This document shows, piece after piece, positions 54,871-63,764 of a DNA stretch of 64,000 nt; within the stretch, counting starts at the first letter, position 1, and every line of letters starts with the position of its first letter. This DNA comes from Stenotrophomonas sp. Iso1 (lineage in GTDB: Bacteria > Pseudomonadota > Gammaproteobacteria > Xanthomonadales > Xanthomonadaceae): NCBI RefSeq assembly GCF_027497995.1, contig NZ_JAODBT010000001.1:1762488-1826487 (forward strand), given 5' to 3'. A model generated the notes under the pieces. The model was not told the DNA's origin, did no database searches, and saw only the letters and a program-made list of their open reading frames with translations. A program made the position numbers and the translations under genes.

Positions 54871-56943
54871 TCAGTTGAACTCAAAATCCATCTGCGCCGT
54901 CGGCGGACCCACAAAGTCACCTTCTACGTAATCCACGCCGGCACTGAACAACAGGCTCATCGTTGCCGCATCAGTCACGAACTCGGCGATGGTGCGGATA
55001 TCGGCCGACTGTGCCTTGGCGGTGATCTCCTGGGTTTTCTCCAACTGTTCCTTGGCCAGCGCCGGGTCTGCGGTGAAGCTGCTGTCCAGCTTGAGGAAGG
55101 CGGGCTGGAAGTGCGCCAGCAGCTGGAATGAATCCAGCCCCGAGCCGAACTGCTCCAGTCCCACCTTGCAGCCCATTGCCGCCACCGCCGCCAGGAACTG
55201 CTGCGCAGTGCGTAGGTGAGTGAACACCTTGGCTTCGGGAATCTGCAGCCATAGTTGGCCGCCATCCACGCCTTCAGCCTGCAGGCCATCGCGGATGACT
55301 TGCAGCAGTGCAGCATCGGAGAACGACTCCGGGGTGATGCGCAGCATCAGGTGGGTCGTGTGCCCGAGGCGGCGGCGCTCGCCCAGCGCGCGGATGGCGT
55401 TTGCCACCACCCAGCGGTTGATTGGCGCCAGCAGCTCGTGATCCTGGGCGATCGGCAGGAACGTACTTGGGCCGACCAACTCGCCATTGTTTTCCATCAG
55501 CAGGGAGGTGTCGTACAGCTGCAGCGGCTCGCCCATCAGGTTCAGTACCGGACGGAAGCGCAGCTGGAAGCCATCGCCGCTGATGGCTTCGCGGATGCGC
55601 TGCACCCAGCGCTGGATACGCTCTTCCTCGACGCGGTCAGCGGCGCCTGGGTCGAATACCTTGACCGTGTTGCCGCCCAGTTCCACTGCCGCCCGGGTGC
55701 AGTCGTTGGCGCGGTTCAATACCTGACCCACGCTGGCGATCTTCTCGCCTACCTGCACGCCGCCAATGCTGACGGTCACGGTGGCCGAACGGTCGCCGAT
55801 GCTGAACACATGGGAGGCAAACGCCTTGCGCACGCGTTCGGCCATGTCGGTCGTATGCGTGTACTGGCCCTGTGTGAGCAGGGCGAAGCTGTGTTCGCCG
55901 AAGCGCGCCAGCTGTGCGTCATCACCCAGCGTGGCCGCCAGGTGCTGGCCCATCGCGGCGATCAGGGCATCGGCCGAATCCAGGCCAATGTCCGGCAGCA
56001 GCCGTGCGTAATGGTCGGGCTCGACCAACAGGAAGCCGTACTGGCCATCGCTGCGGCTGACCTGCGCCACCGCGTTTTCCAGGTGCACCATGAAAGTTGG
56101 GCGATTGAGCAAGCCGGTGACCTGGTCGCGCTGGCGCAATTCTTCCACTTCGCGCGCCAGTTCGGGGTCGTACTCCTCGCGGCGGCGGAACACGACCTGG
56201 AAGCAGGCCTCGCCTTCGTAAGTGGCGGCGGTGAACTCCATCGTCGCCGGGAAGGTGTCACCGTCCTGATTGCGCGCATGTGCTTCGTACTGCGGCGGTG
56301 GTGTCTCGCCCTTGCTCAGCGATTTGAGCAGGTTTTTGAAATCCTCCACGTGCTGCGGCGCCACCATGTCCAACAGCGAGATGCCTTCCACGTCCTCGAA
56401 CGATTCGTACCCGAACATGTCCAGGTAAGCCTCGTTGGCGCGGATGTGCATGCCTTCATGGATGTAGGCGATGGGGTCGCGCGAGGAGGAGATCAATGCA
56501 TCGCAGCGGCGCTCGGTCTCGCGCATCTGTACTTCGATGCGGCGCAGCCCTCGGCGCGCCTGCAGGTCGACCCATTCATTGCGCACCACGGACAGCAGGT
56601 GATCCGGTTGCTGGCGCAGGGCGATGGAGCGGATGCCGTTGGCAGCCGATTCCAGTAGTTGCTGCGCATCGACCTGGTCGGCCAGCAGGATCATCGGAAT
56701 GTCCTTGCCACTGGCGGCAATCTGCTGGGTCAGCAACAGCTGCGGAATGCTGTAGGAGGTGGCCGCCAAGACCAGGTCGATGGGTTGGGTCGCCAGGGCC
56801 TGAGTCAGCTCTGCCGGATTCTGCGGCCGGAAAGGACGCACCGCGATGCCACTGTTGCGCAGCGCGCTGACGATGGCTTCAGCGCTCTCGGCGCTGTCGT
56901 CAACGATCAGCAGGCGCAAGGTGATGTCTTTGGCGTTCTGCAT
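54871..56943 (-). CDS. fimX: FimX-like degenerate GGDEF-EAL regulator of type IV pili
   Basis: A 690-residue cytoplasmic protein with the FimX order: receiver-like (residues 8-125), PAS (about 145-255), GGDEF (about 270-430) and EAL (about 445-685). All signalling sites are degenerate. The receiver's acceptor aspartate position holds Ala (IDLVLAATS). The GGDEF site reads FGEHSF (348-353), the EAL site is YDTSLL (477-482), and the usual DDFG is EQFG. Such an EAL domain binds c-di-GMP without cutting it and works with PilZ and PilB in pilus assembly, as known for Xanthomonas FimX/Filp. It is a single-gene unit. Confidence 0.88.
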   Translation of the reverse strand: MQNAKDITLRLLIVDDSAESAEAIVSALRNSGIAVRPFRPQNPAELTQALATQPIDLVLAATSYSIPQLLLTQQIAASGKDIPMILLADQVDAQQLLESAANGIRSIALRQQPDHLLSVVRNEWVDLQARRGLRRIEVQMRETERRCDALISSSRDPIAYIHEGMHIRANEAYLDMFGYESFEDVEGISLLDMVAPQHVEDFKNLLKSLSKGETPPPQYEAHARNQDGDTFPATMEFTAATYEGEACFQVVFRRREEYDPELAREVEELRQRDQVTGLLNRPTFMVHLENAVAQVSRSDGQYGFLLVEPDHYARLLPDIGLDSADALIAAMGQHLAATLGDDAQLARFGEHSFALLTQGQYTHTTDMAERVRKAFASHVFSIGDRSATVTVSIGGVQVGEKIASVGQVLNRANDCTRAAVELGGNTVKVFDPGAADRVEEERIQRWVQRIREAISGDGFQLRFRPVLNLMGEPLQLYDTSLLMENNGELVGPSTFLPIAQDHELLAPINRWVVANAIRALGERRRLGHTTHLMLRITPESFSDAALLQVIRDGLQAEGVDGGQLWLQIPEAKVFTHLRTAQQFLAAVAAMGCKVGLEQFGSGLDSFQLLAHFQPAFLKLDSSFTADPALAKEQLEKTQEITAKAQSADIRTIAEFVTDAATMSLLFSAGVDYVEGDFVGPPTAQMDFEFN

Positions 56944-57048
56944 TCAGTACTCCCGGGAGACGGGGTTTAATACACGAAGGGCGGGCGTGGCGTCTATGCG
57001 CGAACCGGTTGATGTGCCGGAATTCCGACGCAATACCGGATCGCAGTC

Positions 57049-58239
57049 TCAAACTGCTTGTCCGGCCGCATGTCCGGAGGCCCACGCCCATTGGAAGTTG
57101 TAGCCGCCGAGCCAACCGGTTACGTCCAGCACCTCACCGATGAAATGCAGCCCGGGAACCACATGTGACTCCATGGTCGAGGATGACACCTTGCGGGTAT
57201 CCACGCCGCCCAGCGTGACTTCTGCGGTGCGGTAGCCCTCGCTGCCGCTGGCCACCAACGGGAAGTTGTTGAGCAGGTCGGCGGTGGTTTTCAGCGCGCG
57301 CTCGTCGAGCTGGCGCACCGGCTTGTCGTCCAGCCACTGCTCGCACAGGCGCAATGCCAAGCGGCGGGGCATCACTTCTGAAAGTATCGTGCGCAGCTCC
57401 GAGGCGCCGCGCTCGCGTTTCATTGTGCGCAGCCACTCGCCGGCATCCTGGCCGGGCAGCAAGTCGAGCCGCAGGTCATCGCCGGGTTGCCAGTAGGAGG
57501 AGATCTGCAGGATTGCCGGCCCGCTGACGCCGCGATGGGTCAGCAGCATGAAGTTCCGGAAGCTCTGGCCGTTGCAGCGCGCTTCCACCGGCAGAGCGAC
57601 GCCACTGAGTTCGGCGAAACGCTCCTGATGCTTGCCGCTGAGCGTCAGCGGCACCAGTCCGGCGCGGGTCGGCAGCACCTCATGGCCGAAGCGGCGCGCG
57701 ACCTCGTAACCGAAGCCGCTGGCGCCCATGCTGGGGATGGACAGGCCGCCGGTGGCGATCACCAGCGAGGCACAGTGGAACAGGCCCTGCGCGGTCTGCA
57801 CATGGAAGCCATCGGTGCCGCGTTCGATGTCCTGCACACCGCAGTCGGTACGCACTTTCACGCCAGCGTCGGCGCATTCGTCCAGCAGCATCTTGACGAT
57901 CTGCTTGGAGGAGATGTCACAGAACAGCTGGCCCAGCTCCTTCTCGTGGTAAGCGATGCCGTGGCGTTCCACCATGTCGATGAAGTCGCCCGGCGTATAG
58001 CGCGCCAGTGCCGATTTGCAGAAATGCGGGTTGGCCGAAAGGAAGTTGGCCGGCGTGGTGCCGGTATTGGTGAAATTGCAGCGGCCGCCGCCGGACATCA
58101 GGATCTTCTTGCCCGGCTTGTTCGCATGGTCGATTACTTGCACCAGCCGCCCGCGCTGGCCAGCCGTGAGTGCACACATCAGGCCGGCAGCGCCGGCACC
58201 GACGACCAATACGTCGCAGCGGATCGTAGTGCTTGCCAC
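57049..58239 (-). CDS. HI0933/YhiN-family flavoprotein oxidoreductase
   Basis: A 396-residue FAD protein of unknown substrate. The dinucleotide motif is CDVLVVGAGAAGLMCAL (residues 8-24). The family marker GKKILMSGGGRCNFTN is near residue 43. The C-terminal signature GLHFIGEVLDVTGWLGGYNFQWAWASG is characteristic of HI0933/YhiN proteins; only its core GEVLDVTGWLGGYN need be noted. It is seven bases downstream of yaeQ on the same strand. Confidence 0.9.
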   Translation of the reverse strand: MASTTIRCDVLVVGAGAAGLMCALTAGQRGRLVQVIDHANKPGKKILMSGGGRCNFTNTGTTPANFLSANPHFCKSALARYTPGDFIDMVERHGIAYHEKELGQLFCDISSKQIVKMLLDECADAGVKVRTDCGVQDIERGTDGFHVQTAQGLFHCASLVIATGGLSIPSMGASGFGYEVARRFGHEVLPTRAGLVPLTLSGKHQERFAELSGVALPVEARCNGQSFRNFMLLTHRGVSGPAILQISSYWQPGDDLRLDLLPGQDAGEWLRTMKRERGASELRTILSEVMPRRLALRLCEQWLDDKPVRQLDERALKTTADLLNNFPLVASGSEGYRTAEVTLGGVDTRKVSSSTMESHVVPGLHFIGEVLDVTGWLGGYNFQWAWASGHAAGQAV

Positions 58240-58246
58240 GGACTGC

Positions 58247-58795
58247 TTACTCCGCCTTCGGCTTGCGCCAGGTCGGGATCACATCCAACTGCATCTGGTC
58301 GTTGATCAACTGCACCTCACCGTCCTGGATCAACACGCTCCAACGCATTGCCCGCTGGATCTGGGTGCTCCACAGCTCGACGAAAGCAGCAGGTAGATCG
58401 AGCACAGACAGATTGTTGAAGCGGGTGAGGTGCTTGCTCTGCTTCTGCCACCAGATATCGGAGGCATTGCCGCCGTAATTGATGACCTGCACGCGGCCGC
58501 TGCGGTTGCAGGCCTTGCGGATGCGCGATTCGTCCGGGTGGCCCAGATCGATCCACTGCGCGATGTCGCCGGTGTAATCGTGTTCCCACAGGTCCGGCTC
58601 ATCGTCGGTGCTCAGGCCGCGGCCGAATTCCAAGCGGTCACCGGCATTCAGGGCGAAGGCCAGCAGGCGCACCATCAGGCGCTCGTCGGTTTCGGAAGGA
58701 TGCTGGGCCAGGGTCAGGTTGTGGGTCGCGTAATAGCCGCGGTCCATGTCACTGATCTGCAGTTCGGCCTTGCGGATGGTGGCGGTGAGGGCCAT
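58247..58795 (-). CDS. yaeQ: YaeQ family protein
   Basis: A 182-residue member of the YaeQ family, which has a PD-(D/E)XK nuclease-like fold but no settled function. The opening MALTATIRKAELQISDMDRGYY, the central DEPDLWEHDYTGDIAQWIDLG and the RIRKACNRSGRVQVINYGG segment are typical. ATG 58795 is chosen for the family start. It probably shares a transcript with the flavoprotein gene that follows and is divergent from the pseudouridine synthase gene. Confidence 0.9.
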   Translation of the reverse strand: MALTATIRKAELQISDMDRGYYATHNLTLAQHPSETDERLMVRLLAFALNAGDRLEFGRGLSTDDEPDLWEHDYTGDIAQWIDLGHPDESRIRKACNRSGRVQVINYGGNASDIWWQKQSKHLTRFNNLSVLDLPAAFVELWSTQIQRAMRWSVLIQDGEVQLINDQMQLDVIPTWRKPKAE

Positions 58796-58838
58796 GGGTA
58801 CACCAGAAACTAAAGAGCACCATGATAATGGTTGCGCC

Positions 58839-59738
58839 ATGACACCGTTTGAATTGACCGCTGACGTGCCAGCTCCCAGCCGCCTGCAATTGCCGCCCGG
58901 CGATTGGATGTGCCTCCTGGACGGGCTGTGCGCACGCTTTCCGCGCATTGCGCGTGAGCAGTGGCTGGACCGTTTTGCACGCGGTCGCGTACAGGATGCG
59001 CAGGGCAGAGCGCTGGTCCCCGGTCAGCCTTGGCAGGTGGGGCTGGAGATCCGCTATTTCCGGGAGGTAGCAGATGAGCCGGTGATTCCCTTCATGGAAA
59101 CCATTCTTCACCTGGATGCGGATCTGCTGGTCGCGGACAAGCCGCACTTCCTGCCGGTCATGCCGGCTGGCCGGCATGTGCGCGAAACCCTTCTGACGCG
59201 GCTGGTGGCGCGCACCGGCAATAAGGAACTGGTACCGCTGCACCGGTTGGATCGGCTGACTGCGGGCCTGGTGTTGTTTTCAACCCGGCCGGAAACGCGC
59301 GGAACCTATCAATCACTATTCCGTGAGCGGCGCATCGACAAGACCTACGAAGCGCTGGCACCGGCCTTGCCATCGCGGGTGTTCCCGCTGCAACGCCATA
59401 GCCGATTGGCGCCGGGCGAGCCGTTTCACTGCATGACGGAAGTCCCCGGCGAGCCAAATGCACTGACCGGCATTGAAGTGATTGAGAACAGCGGTTCGCT
59501 CTGGCGTTACCGATTGCAACCGGTCACCGGGCGAAAGCACCAATTGCGCGTACATATGGCGGCGCTTGGGGCGCCGATTACCGGGGACGATCTCTACCCG
59601 GCATATCACCCGCGTGATGCGGCGGATTACAGCGCGCCGTTGCAGTTGCTGGCGCGTGAGCTGCAGTTCGTTGACCCCTTGAGTGGTGAGTTGCGGTGCT
59701 TCAACAGCCAACTTGGGTTGAAGCCGTCGGTTGATTGA
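58839..59738 (+). CDS. RluA-family pseudouridine synthase
   Basis: A 299-residue RNA pseudouridine synthase. The catalytic aspartate is in ELVPLHRLDRLTAGLVLF (HRLDRLTAG) near residue 138. LLVADKPHFLPVMPAG and the C-terminal LQPVTGRKHQLRVHMAALGAPI motif are typical of RluA-type enzymes. The first 80 residues lack an S4 signature but occupy its place. The target RNA cannot be told from the sequence. ATG 58839 gives MTPFELTADVPAP. Confidence 0.9.
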   Translation: MTPFELTADVPAPSRLQLPPGDWMCLLDGLCARFPRIAREQWLDRFARGRVQDAQGRALVPGQPWQVGLEIRYFREVADEPVIPFMETILHLDADLLVADKPHFLPVMPAGRHVRETLLTRLVARTGNKELVPLHRLDRLTAGLVLFSTRPETRGTYQSLFRERRIDKTYEALAPALPSRVFPLQRHSRLAPGEPFHCMTEVPGEPNALTGIEVIENSGSLWRYRLQPVTGRKHQLRVHMAALGAPITGDDLYPAYHPRDAADYSAPLQLLARELQFVDPLSGELRCFNSQLGLKPSVD

Positions 59739-59749
59739 GTGTCACGGCG

Positions 59750-60220
59750 TCAATGGCCTTGCTGTGCAAGCCAGCGATCCAGCTGTGCAGCGAAGGCTTG
59801 GCGGTCGCGCGGATGAAGCGCAGCGGGGCCGCCCGTCTGGACTCCGGCACCGCGCAATTCCTCCATGAAGTTTCGGACCGACAGGCGTTCGGCAATGGTG
59901 TTGGCTGTATACAGTTCGCCGCGCGGATTGAGTGCCACGGCGTTCTTTTCCAGGACACGAGCGGCGAGCGGAATGTCCTGGGTGACCACCAGGTCGCCGC
60001 GAGCGAGGCGTTCGACGATGGCGTCATCCGCTACATCCGGACCACCGGCCACCTGCAAGGAGCGGACGAAGCGGGACGGCGGGGTGCGTAGCCATTGGTT
60101 GGCGACCAGAATCGTCTCGATCCGGGCGCGCTCGGCAGCTCTGAACAGAATTTCCTTGATCACAGCCGGGCAGGCATCGGCGTCCACCCAGATGCGGGGA
60201 GCGGGGGTTTGGGGTTCCAT
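59750..60220 (-). CDS. YaiI/YqxD family protein (DUF188)
   Basis: A 156-residue protein of the YaiI/YqxD family, related to the PIN/NYN nuclease fold. The opening [23 protein letters not shown] carries two conserved aspartates. Acidic residues in [26 protein letters not shown] complete the expected metal site, with the family ending [10 protein letters not shown]. The function is not established. It converges with the pseudouridine synthase gene, 11 bases apart. Confidence 0.88.
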   Translation of the reverse strand: MEPQTPAPRIWVDADACPAVIKEILFRAAERARIETILVANQWLRTPPSRFVRSLQVAGGPDVADDAIVERLARGDLVVTQDIPLAARVLEKNAVALNPRGELYTANTIAERLSVRNFMEELRGAGVQTGGPAALHPRDRQAFAAQLDRWLAQQGH

Positions 60221-60539
60221 TTGCGCAGTCTATCGGTTGGCGGCGTTTGAGAGAGGCGTCGGGAATTTGACGAAAACACGGCCAAGTCAATGAATTTGCG
60301 CGGGTTATTGATTGTGCTGAACAAGACGTAGTAGATGAATACGGTATTTATCGCTTTTTCGGCAAAAGCCGCGTATCTTTCATCCCACTGTGCTTGCAAG
60401 GGTCACCGTGAATCGTGGCCTGATGCAGTTGATCTAACCGATCCGCTCATCGATCCGCTTTACCAACGCCTGCAACTCAGTCTCGGCCCCGATACCCGGT
60501 GGCTGCGATTTTTTCAACTAATGTTTCAGGAGTTTGTAA
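60221..60539 (+). promoter_or_regulatory. Leader region of the cold-shock gene
   Basis: A 319-base stretch with no plausible gene. Cold-shock genes commonly have long structured 5' leaders that control translation by temperature, and this region is AT-rich compared with the rest of the window. TTGACG (60267-60272) could be a -35, without a good -10. The AGGAG just before 60540 is a strong ribosome-binding site. Confidence 0.45.
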
Positions 60540-60749
60540 ATGTCTGATCGTCAGACCGGTACGGTTAAGTGGTTCAACGATGCAAAGGGCTTCGGCTTCA
60601 TCACCCCGGAAAGCGGCCCGGACCTGTTTGTGCACTTCCGTGCCATCCAGGGCAACGGCTTCAAGACCCTGCAGGAAGGCCAGAAGGTTACCTTCGTCGC
60701 CGTCCAGGGTCAGAAGGGCATGCAGGCTGACCAGGTGCAGGCGGTCTAA
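60540..60749 (+). CDS. Cold-shock protein (CspA family)
   Basis: A 69-residue single-domain nucleic-acid chaperone. The RNP1 motif is KGFGFITPE (residues 15-23) and RNP2 is DLFVHF (28-33). The beginning [20 protein letters not shown] is standard for CspA homologues. It binds single-stranded RNA and prevents secondary structures. It is a monocistronic gene between a long leader and a strong terminator. Confidence 0.97.
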   Translation: MSDRQTGTVKWFNDAKGFGFITPESGPDLFVHFRAIQGNGFKTLQEGQKVTFVAVQGQKGMQADQVQAV

Positions 60750-60779
60750 TCGACCCCCCGCCACCGTAAGGTAGCCAAG

Positions 60780-60809
60780 AACGCCGGAAGCGAAAGCTTC
60801 CGGCGTTTT
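60780..60809 (+). terminator. Terminator after the cold-shock gene
   Basis: AACGCCGGAAGC-GAAA-GCTTCCGGCGTT forms a perfect 12-bp stem with a GNRA tetraloop and a T-rich tail, 31 bases after the stop codon. Confidence 0.93.
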
Positions 60810-60888
60810 CTATTGTGTTTTCAGCAGCAACGACGCTGTAGTTCAGGTCAGACGGGTACGATGGCCGCTGGCAATCGCAGGACCGCCC

Positions 60889-61581
60889 ATGATCAAGGTT
60901 CACCATCTGGACCACTCGCGTTCGCAGCGGGTGCTGTGGATGCTCGAAGAGCTTGGCCTGCCGTATGAACTGGTGACCTACCAGCGCGACGCGAAGACAT
61001 GGTTGGCTCCCAAAGCATTGCGCGACGTGCATCCGCTGGGCAAGTCGCCAGTGCTGGAGGACCAGGGCCTGGTACTGGCTGAGTCGGGTGCGATCCTTGA
61101 GTACCTTGCGGATCGCTATGACAGCGAGCGCCGCGTGTCGCCGGAACTCCTACCGCCGCAGGCCCCCGAGCGCCTGCGTTACCGCTATTGGATGCATTAC
61201 GCCGAAGGCTCCGCGATGCCGCCGGTGTTGATGGCGCTGGTGTTCGCGCGTCTGCGCAAGGCCCCGATGCCGTTTTTCATCAAGCCGGTTGCGCGGATGA
61301 TTGCGGACAAGGCCATGCAGGGTTTTATCGGCCCGCAGCTGAAACTGCATCTGGACTGGATGGAGGCCGAGCTGGGCAAATCGCAATGGTTTGCCGGCGA
61401 GCGCTTCACTGCTGCCGATATCCAAATGAGTTTCCCGATCCAAGCCGCTGCCACCCGCAGTGGGGGACTTGAAAAGTACCCGCATCTGACTGGCTTTCTT
61501 GCGCGCATTGCCGAGCGTCCCGCCTACCGGCGTGCGGAAGCACGCGGTGGCCCGTTGGACCTGGCAGCGGCGGGGCGTTGA
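60889..61581 (+). CDS. Glutathione S-transferase family protein
   Basis: A 230-residue cytosolic GST. The thioredoxin-like N-terminal domain has VHHLDHSRSQRVLWMLEELGLPYEL, with serine candidates for the catalytic residue at about 8-10, and the LGKSPVLEDQGLVLAESGAILEYL segment that binds glutathione (cis-Pro and Glu-Ser). The helical C-terminal domain begins near residue 90. Class and substrate are open. Its end lies near the selO start (32 bases). Confidence 0.9.
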   Translation: MIKVHHLDHSRSQRVLWMLEELGLPYELVTYQRDAKTWLAPKALRDVHPLGKSPVLEDQGLVLAESGAILEYLADRYDSERRVSPELLPPQAPERLRYRYWMHYAEGSAMPPVLMALVFARLRKAPMPFFIKPVARMIADKAMQGFIGPQLKLHLDWMEAELGKSQWFAGERFTAADIQMSFPIQAAATRSGGLEKYPHLTGFLARIAERPAYRRAEARGGPLDLAAAGR

Positions 61582-61613
61582 TTCTGGGTGCTTGGCTGCC
61601 CGCACTTAATCTG

Positions 61614-63176
61614 ATGAGTAACGTGAACCTGCATTTCGATAACCGTTTCCTGCGTGAGCTGCCTGGCGACTCCGAAACCGGCCCGCGTCGGCGCGAGGTG
61701 TTGGGGGCGGTGTGGTCGCAGATTGCGCCCATGCCTGTCATTGCGCCGAAGTTGCTTGCCCATTCGCCAGAAGTTGCTGCGCTGTTGGGATTTGATGCGG
61801 CAATGGTGCATGCGCCGCAATTCGCCGAGGTGTTCGCGGGCAATGCGCTGTATGCCGGCATGCAGCCATGGGCGGCCAACTATGGAGGCCACCAGTTTGG
61901 CCATTGGGCAGGACAACTGGGTGATGGCCGTGCGATCTCACTCGGCGAGCTGGTTGCTGAAGGGCAGCGATGGGAGCTGCAGCTCAAGGGCGCCGGGCCG
62001 ACGCCGTATTCGCGCGGTGCTGATGGTCGCGCAGTGCTGCGCTCGTCGATTCGTGAGTTTCTGTGCTCCGAAGCCATGCATCACCTTGGCGTGCCGACCA
62101 CGCGCGCATTGAGCTTGGTCGCGACCGGCGAAGCGGTGATGCGTGACATGTTCTATGACGGACATCCGCAAGCCGAGCCGGGTGCGGTGGTGTGCCGGGT
62201 CGCGCCGTCGTTCATTCGGTTTGGCAGCTTCGAGTTGCCTTCCTCGCGTGGCGACGTTGCATTGCTGCGGCAGCTGGCTGAGTTCTGCATCGCGCGTGAT
62301 TTTCCCGAATTGGCAGATGCCGGGGAGCAGCGCTTTTCGCGTTGGTTCGGACTGATCTGCACGCGCACGGCGGTGACGGTGGCGCAGTGGATGCGGGTGG
62401 GTTTCGTGCATGGCGTGATGAACACCGACAACATGTCCATTCTTGGTTTAACCATCGACTACGGTCCCTACGGTTGGGTGGAAAACTACGACCCGGACTG
62501 GACGCCCAACACTACGGATGCGCAGGGCCGTCGTTACCGCTTCGGCACGCAGATGCAGGTGGCGTATTGGAACCTGGTGCGTCTAGCGCAGGCGCTGTCG
62601 CCGTTGTTCGATGATGCGCAACCGTTGCAGGCGGGCTTGGATGCCTTCCGCGAACGCTATGACGATGAAGACCGTGCGCACCTGGTCGCCAAGCTGGGGC
62701 TGGGTGAGTTCCGTGACGGTGATGAAACGCTGATGGCGCAGTTTCGGGAGTTGCTGCAACAGGGCGAAATGGATATGACGCTCGCGTTCCGGGCGCTGGC
62801 GGATATTGCGCCGGCAGCGCCAGATGTGGCGATGCTGGATGGAGCCTTCTACTCACCTGAGGCGCGTACTCAGGTGTTGCCCGCGTTGCAGGAATGGCTG
62901 CAGCGTCACGCGCGCCGTGTGCTTGAGGCCGGGCAGCCCGAGGACGAACGCCGCCGCATCATGCACGCCGCCAACCCAAAATATGTGCTGCGCAATTGGT
63001 TGGCGCAGGAAGCCATTGACCGTGCCGAACGTGGCGATCCGGCCGGCATCACGGAGTTGCTCGGCGTGATGCGGCATCCTTGCGACGAACAACCCGGCCG
63101 CGAGGCCTACGCGCGTAAACGCCCGGAATGGGCACGCGAACGCGCGGGCTGCTCGATGCTTTCGTGCAGCTCCTGA
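61614..63176 (+). CDS. selO: Protein adenylyltransferase SelO
   Basis: A 520-residue pseudokinase that AMPylates proteins in redox-stress responses. Family landmarks include YAGMQPWAANYGGHQFGHWAGQLGDGRA, LQLKGAGPTPYSRGADGRAVLRSSIREFL and FVHGVMNTDNMSILGLTIDYGP, noted by cores GGHQFGHWAGQLGDG, KGAGPTPYSRGADG and HGVMNTDNMSI. The protein ends CSMLSCSS, with cysteine third from the end, where eukaryotic SelO has selenocysteine. Start ATG 61614 (MSNVNLHFDNRFLREL) matches relatives. It follows the GST gene closely. Confidence 0.95.
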   Translation: MSNVNLHFDNRFLRELPGDSETGPRRREVLGAVWSQIAPMPVIAPKLLAHSPEVAALLGFDAAMVHAPQFAEVFAGNALYAGMQPWAANYGGHQFGHWAGQLGDGRAISLGELVAEGQRWELQLKGAGPTPYSRGADGRAVLRSSIREFLCSEAMHHLGVPTTRALSLVATGEAVMRDMFYDGHPQAEPGAVVCRVAPSFIRFGSFELPSSRGDVALLRQLAEFCIARDFPELADAGEQRFSRWFGLICTRTAVTVAQWMRVGFVHGVMNTDNMSILGLTIDYGPYGWVENYDPDWTPNTTDAQGRRYRFGTQMQVAYWNLVRLAQALSPLFDDAQPLQAGLDAFRERYDDEDRAHLVAKLGLGEFRDGDETLMAQFRELLQQGEMDMTLAFRALADIAPAAPDVAMLDGAFYSPEARTQVLPALQEWLQRHARRVLEAGQPEDERRRIMHAANPKYVLRNWLAQEAIDRAERGDPAGITELLGVMRHPCDEQPGREAYARKRPEWARERAGCSMLSCSS

Positions 63177-63199
63177 TTTCTTCTTTTTAGTGATTCGAT

Positions 63200-63730
63200 A
63201 TGACGACTTCCTATCCCGCGTGGTCCCACGCAATCCGTGACGTAAACGATTTCCCCAAACCCGGCATCTTGTTCAAGGACATCACGCCGCTGCTTGCTGA
63301 TGCCGATGGCCTGCGTGCTGCGATCAAGGCGATGGCTGCGCCGTGGCGCGATGCTGGTGTACAGGCGGTGTTGGGTGTGGAGGCACGTGGCTTCATTCTT
63401 GGCGCAGCATTGGCGTTGGAACTGGACGCGGGTTTCGTGCCGGTGCGCAAGCCGGGCAAGCTGCCGGGTGTCACGCTGAAGCAGGAATATGCATTGGAAT
63501 ACGGCAGCGATCGCATTGAAGTCTGTGCGGGCGCCATTGCGCCGGGTACGCGCGTGGTGCTGGTTGATGACGTGCTCGCCACCGGCGGCACGTTGGCCGC
63601 AGCGCTGTTGCTGGCTGGGCAGCTGCAGGCTGACGTGCTGGGCGCCGCGGTACTGGTGGAATTGGACGGTCTCGGCGGGCGTGCGCGCCTGCCGGCCGAT
63701 GTTCCGTTGCAGGCCACGCTGGTTTACTGA
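63200..63730 (+). CDS. apt: Adenine phosphoribosyltransferase
   Basis: A 176-residue purine salvage enzyme converting adenine and PRPP to AMP. It starts with [22 protein letters not shown], the standard Apt opening. The substrate loop is [15 protein letters not shown], and the PRPP motif [20 protein letters not shown] is near residue 117. It is 23 bases after selO and 34 bases before the thioesterase gene. Confidence 0.96.
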   Translation: MTTSYPAWSHAIRDVNDFPKPGILFKDITPLLADADGLRAAIKAMAAPWRDAGVQAVLGVEARGFILGAALALELDAGFVPVRKPGKLPGVTLKQEYALEYGSDRIEVCAGAIAPGTRVVLVDDVLATGGTLAAALLLAGQLQADVLGAAVLVELDGLGGRARLPADVPLQATLVY

Positions 63731-63764
63731 GCCCTGCGCAATCCGTGTTTTGACTGGAGTCACC

